A DNA stretch of 64,000 bases from Xylocopa sonorina (GCF_050948175.1 NW_027490238.1:496001-560000), one strand, 5' to 3'. Numbered from the stretch's first letter, positions 54,001 to 64,000 are shown. The notes: generated by a model not told the origin, from the letters alone. Numbers and translations are program-made.

Positions 54001-54751
54001 TATTGCTTCGATACGTAGACATCTGCAAACGCTATTTCCTTGCAAGGAAGTGTCGCATTTACATTCATTTGAAGTGTAGACGAGGAATACATGACACTTC
54101 GCAAATCATATTATATCTTAACATGAAACATAGAAATGAGATGCGATATCGCGTTCTAAGAAGTTTCAGAAATCCATTGCTACGATACGTAGAAATCTGC
54201 AAACGCTATTTCCTTGCAAGGAAGTGTCGCATTTACATTCATTTGAAATGTAGACGAGGAATACATATCACTTCGCAAATCATATTATACCTTACCATGA
54301 AACATAGAAATGAGATGCGATATCGCGTTTTAAGAATCATAAGAACTCTATTGCTATGATACGTAGACATCTGCAAACGCTATTTCCTTGCAAGGAAGTG
54401 TCGCATTTACTTTCATTTGAATCGTAGACGAGGAATGCATAACACTTCGCAGTGAATATTATATCTTATCATGAAACAGAGATAAGAGATGCAATATCCC
54501 GTTTTAAGAAGCATTAGAACTCTATTGCTACGATACCTAGACATCTGCAGACACTATTTCCTAGCGAGGAAGTGTCGCATTTACATTCATTTGAAGTGTA
54601 GACGAGGAATACATAACACTTCGCAAATCATATTATATCTTACCATGAAACATAGAAATGAGATGCTATATCGCGTTTTAAGAATCATAAGAACTCTATT
54701 GCTACGATACGTAGACATCTGCAAACGCTATTTCCTTGCAAGAAAGTGTCG
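51098..54751 (+). repeat. Right-domain HOR unit 2 (21 monomers, 3,654 bp)
   Basis: Begins exactly where homology of unit 1 restarts. It aligns with 45705 onward at offset 5,393 to about 52,078, then at 5,045 (a 2-monomer loss) to 53,767, then at 3,480 (a further 9-monomer loss relative to unit 1) to about 54,614. It is therefore unit 1 minus whole monomers. 53713-54614 matches 50233-51134. Confidence 0.85.
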
Positions 54752-55769
54752 CATTTACATTCATTTGAAGTGTAGACGAGGAATACATGACACTTCGCAA
54801 ATCATATTATATCTTACCATGAAACATAGAAATGAGATGCGATATCGCGTTCTAAGAAGCTTCAGAAATCCATTGCTACGATACGTAGACGACTGCAAAC
54901 GCCATTTCCTTGCAAGGAAGTGTCGCATTTACATTCCTTTGAAGTGTATACGAGGAATACATGATACTTCGCAAATCATATTATATCTTACCATGAAACA
55001 TAGAAATGAGTTGCGATATCGGGGTTTTAAGAAGCATTTGAAAGCTATTGCTACGATACGTAGACATCTGCAAACGCTATTTCCTAGCGGGGAAGTATCG
55101 CATTCACATTCATTTGAAGTGTATACGAAGAATACACGACACTTCGCAAATCATGTTATATCTTACCATGAGACATAGAAATGAGATGCGATATCACGTT
55201 TCAAGAATCATATGAACTCTATTGCTTCGATACGTAGACATCTGCAAACGCTATTTCCTTGCAAGGAAGTGTCGCATTTACATTCATTTGAAGTGTAGAC
55301 GAGGAATACATAACACTTCGCAAATCATATTATATCTTACTATGAAACATAGAAATGAGATGCGATATCGCGTTTTAAGAAGCATTAGAACACTATTGCT
55401 TAGATAGGTAGACATTTGCAAACGCTATTTCCTTGCAAGGAAGTGTCGTATTTACATTCATTTGAATCGCAGACGAGGAATGCAAAACACTTCGCAATGA
55501 ACATTATATCTTATCATGAAACATAGATATGAGATGCGATATCGCGTTTTAACAAGCATTAGAACACTATTGCTGCGATAGGTAGACATTTGCAAACGCT
55601 ATTTCGTTGCAAGGAAGTGTCGCATTTACATTCATTTGAATCGTAGACGAGGAATGCATAACACTTCGCAATGAATATTATATCTTACCATGAAACATAG
55701 AAATGAGATACGATATCGCGTTTTAAGAAGCATTAGAACACTATTGCTACGATAGGTAGACATTTGCAA

Positions 55770-56570
55770 ACGCTATTTCCTTGCAAGGAAGAGTCGCATT
55801 AACATTCCTTTGAAGTGTAGACGAGGAATACATGATACTTCGCAAATCATATTATATCTTACCATGAAACATAAAAATTATTTGCGATATCGGAGTTTTA
55901 AGAAGCATTAGAAAGCTATTGCTACGATACGTAGACATCTGCAAACGCTATTTCCTAGCGGGGAAGTATCGCATTCACATTCATTTGAAGTGTAGACGAA
56001 GAATACGCAACACTTCGCAAGTCATATTATACCTTACCATGAAATATAGAAATGAGATGCGATATCGCGTCTTAAGAATCATCAGAGCTCTATTGCTACG
56101 ATTCGTAGACATCTGCAAACGCTATTTCCTTGCAAGGAAGTGTCGCATTTACATTCATTTGAATCGTAGGCGAGGAATACAAAACACTTCGCAATGAATA
56201 TTATATCTTATCATGAAACATAGATATGAGATGCAATATCTCGTCTTAAGAAGCATTTTAACTCTATTGCTTCGATACGTAGACGTCTGCAAACGCTATT
56301 TCCTTGCAAGGAAGTGTCGCATTTACATTCCATTGAAGTGTCGACGAGGAATACATGATACTTCGCAAATCATATTATATCTTACCATGAAACATAGAAA
56401 AGAGATGCGATATCGCGTCTTAAGAATCATAAGAACTCTATTGCTACGATCCGTAGACATCTGCAAACGCTATTTCCTTGCAAGGAAGTGTCGCATTTAC
56501 ATTCATTTGAATCGTAGACGAGGAATACATAACACGTCGCAATGAATATTATAGCCTATCATGAAACATA
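55770..56570 (+). repeat. 34-mer spaced segment (5,918 bp), copy 1
   Basis: Matches 61688-62488 at an offset of 34 x 174 plus 2, the 2 bp being the insertions near 59200 and 61813. Shared markers are AAGGAAGAGTCGC, ACATTCCTTTG, GAAATTATTTGCG-like, GGAGTTTTAAG, CCATTGAAGTGTCGACG and GCATTTTAACTC. Part of it also matches about 60564-60760. Confidence 0.85.
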
Positions 56571-57514
56571 GATATGAGATGCAATATCTCGTCTTAAGAA
56601 GCATTTTAGCTTTATTGCTTCGATACGTAGACATCTGCAAACGCTATTTCCTTGCAAGGAAGTGTCGCATTTACATTCATTTGAAGTGTAGACGAGGAAT
56701 ACATAACACTTCGCAAATCATATTATATCTTACTATGAAACATCGAAGTGAGATTCGATATCGCGTTCTAAGAAGCCTTAGAACACTCCTGCTACGATAG
56801 GTAGACATTTGCAAACGCTATTTCCTTGCAAGGAAGTGTCGCATTCACATTCATTTGAAGTGTAGACGAGGAATACATAACACTTCGCAAATCATATTAT
56901 ATCTTACCATGAAACATAGAAATGAGATGCTATATCGCGTTTCAAGAATCATATGAACTCTATTGCTTCGATACGTAGACATCTGCAAACGCTATTTCCT
57001 TGCAAGGAAGTGTCGCATTTACATTCATTTGAAGTCTAGACGAGGAATACATAACACTTCGCAAATCATATTATATCTTACTATGAAACATAGAAATGAG
57101 ATGCGATATCGCGTTTTAAGAAGCATTGGAACACTATTGCTACGATAGGTAGACATTTGCAAACGCTATTTCCTTGCAAGGAAGTGTCGTATTTACATTC
57201 ATTTGAATCGTAGACGAGGAATGCATAACACTTCGCAATGAACATTATATCTTATCATGAAACATAGATATGAGATGCGATATCGCGTTTTAACAAGCAT
57301 TAGAACACTATTGCTGCGATAGGTAGACATTTGCAAACGCTATTTCGTTGCAAGGAAGTGTCGCATTTACATTCATTTGAATCGTAGACGAGGAATGCAT
57401 AACACTTCGCAATGAATATTATATCTTATCATGAAACACAGATATGAGATGCAATATCTCGTTTTAAGAAGCATTTGAACTCTATTGCTTCGATACGTAG
57501 ACATCTGCAAACGC

Positions 57515-57688
57515 TATTTCCTTGCAAGGAAGTGTCGCATTTACATTCATTTGAATCGTAGACGAGGAATGCATAACACTTCGCAATGAATATTATATCT
57601 AATCATGAAACATAGATATGAGATGCAATATCTCGTTTTAAGAAGCATTTGAACTCTATTGCTTCGATACGTAGACATCTGCAAACGC
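57515..57688 (+). repeat. Representative type B monomer
   Basis: Same length as type A but with a linked set of differences: GAATCGTAGAC for GAAGTGTAGAC, GAATGCATAAC for GAATACATAAC, CGCAATGAATATT for CGCAAATCATATT, CATAGATATGAG for CATAGAAATGAG, and GCAATATCTC for GCGATATCGC. GCATTTGAACTC and TTGCTTCGATAC also often accompany it. Type B puts in-frame stops (TGA within CAATGA, TGA within CATTTGA) into the frame that is open in type A. Type B is scattered through the array and dense around 57.2-58.1 kb. Hybrid A/B monomers exist, for example near 46,650 and 55,527. Confidence 0.88.
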
Positions 57689-58929
57689 TATTTCCTTGCA
57701 AGTTAGTGTCGCATTTACATTCATTTGAAGTGTAGACGAGGAATTCATAACACTTCGCAAATCATATTATATCTTAACATGAAACATAGAAATGAGATGC
57801 GATATCGCGTTTTAAGAAGCATTAGAACACTATTGCTACGATAGGTAGACATTTGCAAACGCTATTTCCTTGCAAGGAAGTGTCGCATTTACATTCGTTT
57901 GAATCGTAGACGAGGAATGCATAACACTTCGCAATGAATATTATATCTTATCATGAAACATAGATATGAGATGCGATATCGCGTTTTAAGAAGCATTAGA
58001 ACACTATTGCTGCGATAGGTAGACATTTGCAAACGCTATTTCCTTGCAAGGAAGTGTCGCATTTTCATTCATTTGAATCGTAGACGAGGAATTCATAACA
58101 CTTCGCAATGAATATTATATCTTATCATGAAACATAGATATGAGATGCAATATCTCGTTTTAAGAAGCATTTGGACTCTATTGCTTCGATACGTAGACAT
58201 CTGCAAACGCTATTTCCTTGCAAGGAAGTGTCGCGTTTACATTCATTTGAAGTGTAGACGAGGAATACATGACACTTCGCAAATCATATTATATCTTAAC
58301 ATGAAACATGGAAATGAGATGCGATATCGCGTTCTAAGAAGTTTCAGAAATCCATTGCTACGATACGTAGAAATCTGCAAACGCTATTTCCTTGCAAGGA
58401 AGTGTCGCATTTACATTCATTTGAAATGTAGACGAGGAATACATATCACTTCGCAAATCATATTATACCTTACCATGAAACATAGAAATGAGATGCGATA
58501 TCGCGTTTTAAGAATCATAAGAACTCTATTGCTATGATACGTAGACATCTGCAAACGCTATTTCCTTGCAAGGAAGTGTCGCATTTACTTTCATTTGAAT
58601 CGTAGACGAGGAATGCATAACACTTCGCAGTGAATATTATATCTTATCATGAAACAGAGATAAGAGATGCAATATCCCGTTTTAAGAAGCATTAGAACTC
58701 TATTGCTACGATACCTAGACATCTGCAGACACTATTTCCTAGCGAGGAAGTGTCGCATTTACATTCATTTGAAGTGTAGACGAGGAATACATAACACTTC
58801 GCAAATCATATTATATCTTACGATGAAACATAGAAATGAGATCCGATATCGCGTTTTAAGAATTATAAGAACTCTATTTCTACGATACGTAGACATCTGC
58901 AAACGCTATTTCCTTGCAAGAAAGTGTCG

Positions 58930-59553
58930 CATTTACATTCATTTGAAGTGTAGACGAGGAATACATGACACTTCGCAAATCATATTATATCTTACCATGA
59001 AACATAGAAATGAGATGCGATATCGCGTTCTAAGAAGCTTCAGAAATCCATTGCTACGATACGTAGACGACTGCAAACGCCATTTCTTTGCAAGGAAGTG
59101 TCGCATTTACATTCCTTTGAAGTGTATACGAGGAATACATGATACTTCGCAAATCATATTATATCTTACCATGAAACATAGAAATGAGTTGCGATATCGG
59201 GGTTTTAAGAAGCATTAGAAAGCTATTGCTACGATACGTAGACATCTGCAAACGCTATTTCCTAGCGGGGAAGTATCGCATTCACATTCATTTGAAGTGT
59301 AGACGAAGAATACACGACACTTCGCAAATCATGTTATATCTTACCATGAGACATAGAAATGAGATGCGATATCACGTTTCAGGAATCATATTAACTCTAT
59401 TGCTTCGATACGTAGACATCTGCAAACGCTATTTCCTTGCAAGGAAGTGTCGCATTTACATTCATTTGAAGTGTAGACGAGGAATACATAACACTTCGCA
59501 AATCATATTATATCTTACTATGAAACATAGAAATGAGATGCGATATCGCGTTT
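58930..59553 (+). repeat. Start of right-domain HOR unit 4
   Basis: Carries the marker pair (about 59063 and 59199-59202) and follows 54752-55375 at an offset of 4,178 bp. Homology ends at GTTTTAACAAGC here versus GTTTTAAGAAGC at 55376, after which the order of units differs. Confidence 0.82.
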
Positions 59554-61687
59554 TAACAAGCATTAGAGCACTATTGCTGCGATAGGTAGACATTTGCAAA
59601 CGCTATTTCGTTGCAAGGAAGTGTCGCATTTACATTCATTTGAATCGTAGACGAGGAATGCATAACACTTCGCAATGAATATTATATCTTATCATGAAAC
59701 ACAGATATGAGATGCAATATCTCGTTTTAAGAAGCATTTGAACTCTATTGCTTCGATACGTAGACATCTGCAAACGCTATTTCCTTGCAAGGAAGTGTCG
59801 CATTTACGTTCATTTGAAGTGTAGACGAGGAATACATGACACTTCGCAAATCATATTATATCTTACCATGAAACATAGAAATGAGATGCGATATCGCGTT
59901 CTAAGAAGCATCAGAAATCAATTGCTACGATACGTAGACATCTGCAAACGCTATTTCCTTGCGAGGAAGTGTCGCATTTACATTCATTTGAATCGTAGAC
60001 GAGGAATGCATAACACTTCGCAATGAATATTATATCTTATCATGATACATAGATAAGAGATACAATATCTCGTTTTAAGAAGCATTAGAACACTATTGCT
60101 ACGATACCTAGACATCTGCAGACGCTATTTCCTAGCGAGGAAGTGTGGCATTCACATTCATTTGAAGTGTAGACGAGGAATACATAACACTTCGCAAATC
60201 ATATTATATCTTACCATGAAACATAGAAATGAGATACGATATCGCGTTTTAAGAAGCATTAGAACACTATTGCTACGATAGGTAGACATTTGCAAACGCT
60301 ATTTCCTTGCAAGGAAGTGTCGCATTTACATTCATTTGAATCGTAGACAAGGAATGCATAACACTTCGCAATGTTTATTATATCTTATCATGAAACATAG
60401 ATATGAGATGCGATATCGCGTTTTAAGAAGCATTAGAACACTATTGCTACGATAGGTAGACATTTGCAAACGCTATTTCCTTGCAAGGAAGTGTCGCATT
60501 TACATTCATTTGAATCGTAGACGAGGAATGCACAACACTTCGCAATGAATATTATATCTTATCATGAAACATAGATATGAGATGCAATATCTCGTCTTAA
60601 GAAGCATTTTAACTCTATTGCTTCGATACGTAGACGTCTGCAAACGCTATTTCCTTGCAAGGAAGTGTCGCATTTACATTCCATTGAAGTGTAGACGAGG
60701 AATACATGATACTTCGCAAATCATATTATATCTTACCATGAAACATAGAAAAGAGATGCGATATCGCATTTTAAGAATCATAAGAACTCTATTGCTACGA
60801 TACGTAGACATCTGCAAACGCAATGTCCTCGCGAGGAAGTGTCGCATTCACATTCGTTTGAAGTGTAGACGAGGAATACATAACACTTCGCAAATCATTT
60901 TATATCTTACCATGAAACATAGAAATGAGATGCGATATCGCGTTTTAAGAATCATATGAACTCTATTGCTACGATACGTAGGCATCTGCAAACGCTACTT
61001 CCTTGCAAGGAAGTGTCGCAATTACATTCATTTGAATCGTAGACGAGGAATGCATAACACTTCGCAATGAATATTATATCTTATCATGAAACATAGATAT
61101 GAGATGCAATACCTCGTTTTAAGAATCATAAGAACTCTATTGCTACGATACGTAGACATCTGCAAACGCTATTTCCTTGCTAGGATGTGTCGCATTTACA
61201 CTCATTTGAATCGTAGGCGAGGAATGCATAACACTTCGCAATGAATATTATATATTATCATGAAACATAGATATGAGATGCAATATCTCGTTTTAAGAAG
61301 CATTTGAACTCTATTGCTTCGATACGTAGACATCTGCAAACGCTATTTCCTTGCAAGGAAGTGTCGCATTTACTTTCATATAAATCGTAGACGAGGAATG
61401 CATAACACTTCGCAATGAATATTATATCTTACCATGAAACATAGAAATGAGATGCGATATCGCGTTTTAAGAAGCACTAGAAAGCTATTGCTACGATACG
61501 TAGCGATCTGCAAACGCTATTTCCTAGCGAGGAAGTATCGCATTCAAATTCAGTTGAAGTGTAGACGAGGAATACATAACACTTCGCAAATAATGTTATA
61601 TCTTACCATGAAACGTAGAAATGAGATGCAATATCGCGTTTTAAGAAGCATTTGAACTCTACTGCTTCGATACGTAGACATCTGCAA
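59554..61687 (+). repeat. Diverged mosaic monomers
   Basis: About twelve monomers, A and B mixed, with private changes (GATACATAGATAAG, CAATGTCCTCGCGAGG, TAGCGATCTGC, AAATTCAGTTG). Apart from 60564-60760, which repeats 56213-56409, I found no long match elsewhere in the window. No non-satellite sequence. Confidence 0.75.
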
Positions 61688-62488
61688 ACGCAATTTCCTT
61701 GCAAGGAAGAGTCGCATTTACATTCCTTTGAAGTGTAGACGAGGAATACATGATACTTCGCAAATCATATTATATCTTACCATGAAACATAGAAATTATT
61801 TGCGATATCGGAGTTTTAAGAAGCATTAGAAAGCTATTGCTACGATACGTAGACATCTGCAAACGCTATTTCCTAGCGGGGAAGTATCGCATTCACATTC
61901 ATTTGAAGTGTAGACGAAGAATACGCAACACTTCGCAAATCATATTATACCTTACCATGAAATATAGAAATGGGATGCGATATCGCGTCTTAAGAATCAT
62001 CAGAGCTCTATTGCTACGATACGTAGACATCTGCAAACGCTATTTCCTTGCAAGGAAGTGTCGCATTTACATTCATTTGAATCGTAGACGAGGAATACAA
62101 AACACTTCGCAATGAATATTATATCTTATCATGAAACATAGATATGAGATGCAATATCTCGTCTTAAGAAGCATTTTAACTCTATTGCTTCGATACGTAC
62201 ACGTCTGCAAACGCTATTTCCTTGCAAGGAAGTGTCGCATTTACATTCCATTGAAGTGTCGACGAGGAATACATGATACTTCGCAAATCATATTATATCT
62301 TACCATGAAACATAGAAAAGAGATGCGATATCGCGTCTTAAGAATCATAAGAACTCTATTGCTACGATCCGTAGACATCTGCAAACGCTATTTCCTAGCA
62401 AGGAAGTGTCGCATGTACATTCATTTGAATCGTAGACGAGGAATACATAACACTTCGCAATGAATATTATATCCTATCATGAAACATA
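61688..62488 (+). repeat. 34-mer spaced segment (5,918 bp), copy 2
   Basis: Second copy of 55770-56570, including its own GGAGTTTTAAG extra-base monomer (61810-61813). It ends where this copy enters a type A unit while copy 1 stays in type B. Confidence 0.85.
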
Positions 62489-62534
62489 GAAATGAGATGC
62501 GATATCGCGTTTTAAGAAGCATTAGAACTCTATT

Positions 62535-63406
62535 GCTACGATACCTAGACATCTGCAGACGCTATTTCCTAGCAAGGAAGTGTCGCATTTACATTCATTT
62601 GAAGTGTAGACGAGGAATACATTACACTTTGCAAATCATATTAAATCTTACTATGAAACATATAAATGAGATGCGATATCGTGTTATAAGAAGCATTTGA
62701 ACTCTATTGCTACGATTCCTAGACATCTGCAGACGCTATTTCCTAGCAAGGAAGTGTCGCATTTACATCCATTTGAATCGTAGACGAGGAATGCATAACA
62801 TTTCGCAATGAATATTATATCTTACCATGAAACATAGATATGAGATTCAATACCTCGTTTGAAGAAGCATTTGAACTCTATTGCTATGGTACCTAGACAT
62901 CTGCAGACGCTATTTCCTAGCAAGGAAGTGTCGCATTTACATTCATTTGAAGTGTAGACGAGGAATACCTTACACTTCGCAAATCATATTATATCTTACC
63001 ATGAAACATAGAAATGAGATGTGATATCGCGTTTTAAGAAGCATTAGAACTCTATTGCTACGATACCTAGACATCTGCAGACGCTATTTCCTAGCAAGGA
63101 AGTGTCGCATTTACATCCATTTGAATCGTAGACGAGGAATGCATAAAACTTCGCAATGAATATTATATCTTACCATGAAACATAGATATGAGATGCAATA
63201 TCTCGTTTTAAGAAGCATTTGAACTCTATTGCTATGGTACCTAGACATCTGCAGACGCTATTTCCTAGCAAGGAAGTGTCGCATTTACATTAATTTGAAG
63301 TGTAGACAAGGAATACATTACACTTCGCAAATCATATTATATCTTATCATGCGACATAGTAATGGGATGCGATATCGCGTTTTAAGAAGCATTAGAACAC
63401 TATTGC
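62535..63406 (+). repeat. A-B dimer (348-bp) organisation near the right edge
   Basis: Units alternate type A (GAAGTGTAGAC, ATACATTACAC-like) and type B (GAATCGTAGAC, CGCAATGAATATT), each with a type C PstI junction. 62711-63058 aligns with 63059-63406 at an offset of 348 bp. Shared markers are ACATCCATTTGAATCG and TTGCTATGGTACC. Several substitutions separate the dimers, more than in the interior HOR pairs. Confidence 0.78.
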
Positions 63407-64000
63407 TACGATACGTACACATCTGCAAACGCTATTTCCTTGCAAGGAAGTGTCGCATTTACATTCTTCTGAAGTGAATACGAGGTATACATAACACTTT
63501 ACAATGAATATTATATCTTATCATGCAACATAGTAATGAGATGCGATATCGCGTTTTAAGAAGCATTTGAACTCTATTGCTACGATACGTAGACATCTGC
63601 AAACGCTATTTCCTTGCAAGGAAGTGTCGCATTTACATTCATTTGAAGTGTAGGCGAGAAATACATAACACTTCGCCAATCATATTATATCTTACCATGA
63701 TACATAGAAATGAGGTACGATATCACGTTTTAAGAAGCATTAGAACTCTATTGCTACGAAACCCAGACATCTGCAGACGCTATTTCCTAGCAAGCAAGTG
63801 TCGCATTTACATTCATTTGAAGTGTAGACGAGGAATACATAGCACTTCGCAAATCATATTATATCTTACCATGAAACCTAGAAATGAGATGCGATATCGC
63901 GTTTTAAGAAGCATTAGAACTCTATTGCTACGATACGTAGACATCTGCAAACGCTATTTCCTTGCAAGAAAGTGTCGCATTTACATACTTCTGAAGTGAA
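63407..64000 (+). repeat. Diverged right-edge monomers
   Basis: About 3.4 monomers with edge-specific variants: CATGCGACATAGTAATGGG, CATGCAACATAG, CTTCTGAAGTGAATACGAGG and ACTTTACAATG. The CTTCTGAAGTGAA variant occurs at 63466 and again at 63988, 522 bp (3 monomers) apart, so another HOR may begin here and continue outside the window. Confidence 0.75.

Larger units (their letters stand above)
54752..58929 (+). repeat. Right-domain HOR unit 3 (24 monomers, 4,178 bp)
   Basis: Opened by GACGACTGC at about 54888 and the extra-base monomer at 55021-55024. It holds a second extra-base lineage, GATATCGGAGTTTTAAG (55891-55894), and a 10-mer spaced repeat: 55190-55690 matches 56931-57431 (offset 1,741 = 10 x 174 + 1). 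Its stretch 57.2-58.1 kb is rich in type B monomers. The end 58063-58929 repeats 53885-54751. Confidence 0.83.
1..64000 (+). repeat. 174-bp tandem satellite array (whole window)
   Basis: The segment TTCCTTGCAAGGAAGTGTCGC or a close variant recurs every 174 bp from the first line to the last. Examples of monomer starts are 121, 295, 469 and 643, and the last start is 63955. Between 121 and 63955 there are 367 periods with a net drift of -24 bp, fully explained by 24 small indels. All monomers point the same way. The monomer is about 36% GC with 9 CpG. No unique sequence, gene, RNA gene, transposon or microsatellite interrupts the array, and it leaves the window at both ends. Length near one nucleosome plus linker, higher-order repeats and dyad elements fit a centromeric or pericentromeric satellite. 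That role is inferred; the family is not one I recognise. Confidence 0.98.

Noticed and set aside
1..64000. CRISPR array
   Set aside because: Period and repetition might suggest one, but there are no unique spacers: the entire 174-bp period is conserved, and no cas genes or leader are present.
1..64000. Transposon or tandem-inserted retroelement as the source of the period
   Set aside because: No terminal repeats, target-site duplications, integrase or reverse transcriptase similarity or poly-A tracts are visible. The unit is too short and uniform.
1..64000. 5S rRNA, tRNA or snRNA cluster
   Set aside because: No A/B/C-box arrangement, cloverleaf or T-run terminator recurs in the monomer. 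The dyads are short and do not form known RNA folds.
1..64000. Inverted segments within the array
   Set aside because: I looked for the reverse-complement motif GCGACACTTCC on the + strand and saw none. All monomers share one orientation.

Overview
The whole 64 kb window is one uninterrupted tandem satellite array. Every base I could place belongs to a head-to-tail monomer of 174 bp, all in the same orientation. That is about 368 monomers, and the array runs off both edges (it starts near monomer position 55 and ends near position 46, with position 1 set at the T of the conserved TATTTCCTTGCAAGG segment). I see no gene, RNA gene, transposon, simple-sequence island or unique spacer. Open frames of up to 247 codons exist only because 174 = 3 x 58, so a chance-open frame carries over from monomer to monomer; they are not annotated as genes.

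This is eukaryotic heterochromatin. The monomer length is close to one nucleosome plus linker, and the array shows higher-order repeats (HORs) and short dyad symmetries, all typical of centromeric or pericentromeric satellites. The species cannot be read from the sequence. The monomer is about 36% GC (63/174) and carries 9 CpG where composition predicts about 5.7. This argues weakly against a genome whose satellites lose CpG through heavy methylation and leans weakly toward an invertebrate such as an insect. I do not recognise the satellite family.

Two main monomer types share the 174-bp length. Type A carries GAAGTGTAGAC, CGCAAATCATATT and the palindrome GCGATATCGC. Type B carries GAATCGTAGAC, CGCAATGAATATT and GCAATATCTC. 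A linked junction variant (type C) has CCTAG, a PstI site (CTGCAG) and TTCCTAGC(G/A)AGGAA.

Layout: 0.8-9.5 kb, two related blocks that differ by gain or loss of whole monomers; 9.8-11.5 kb, a near-identical 5-mer (870 bp) pair; 11.4-20.3 kb, a 27-mer (4.69 kb) pair; 19.3-26.3 kb, a near-identical 20-mer (3,480 bp) pair; 26.3-30.9 kb, a mosaic with a 12-mer repeat; 30.9-33.4 kb, a 7-mer (1,215 bp) pair; 33.1-40.9 kb, a mosaic with 12-, 27-, 29- and 3-mer spacings; 40.9-45.4 kb, a 14-mer (2,436 bp) repeat; 45.7-59.6 kb, a different variant set in units of 31, 21 and 24 monomers opened by a shared marker monomer, plus a nested 8-mer pair; 59.6-64 kb, more diverged monomers ending in an A-B dimer pattern.

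All monomer length variation reduces to 24 small indels (net -24 bp), which exactly accounts for the measured drift from 174-bp periodicity across the window. They reduce to about ten original events, and the rest are copies carried by duplication. The picture is repeated unequal exchange and segmental amplification at many scales rather than one fixed HOR.
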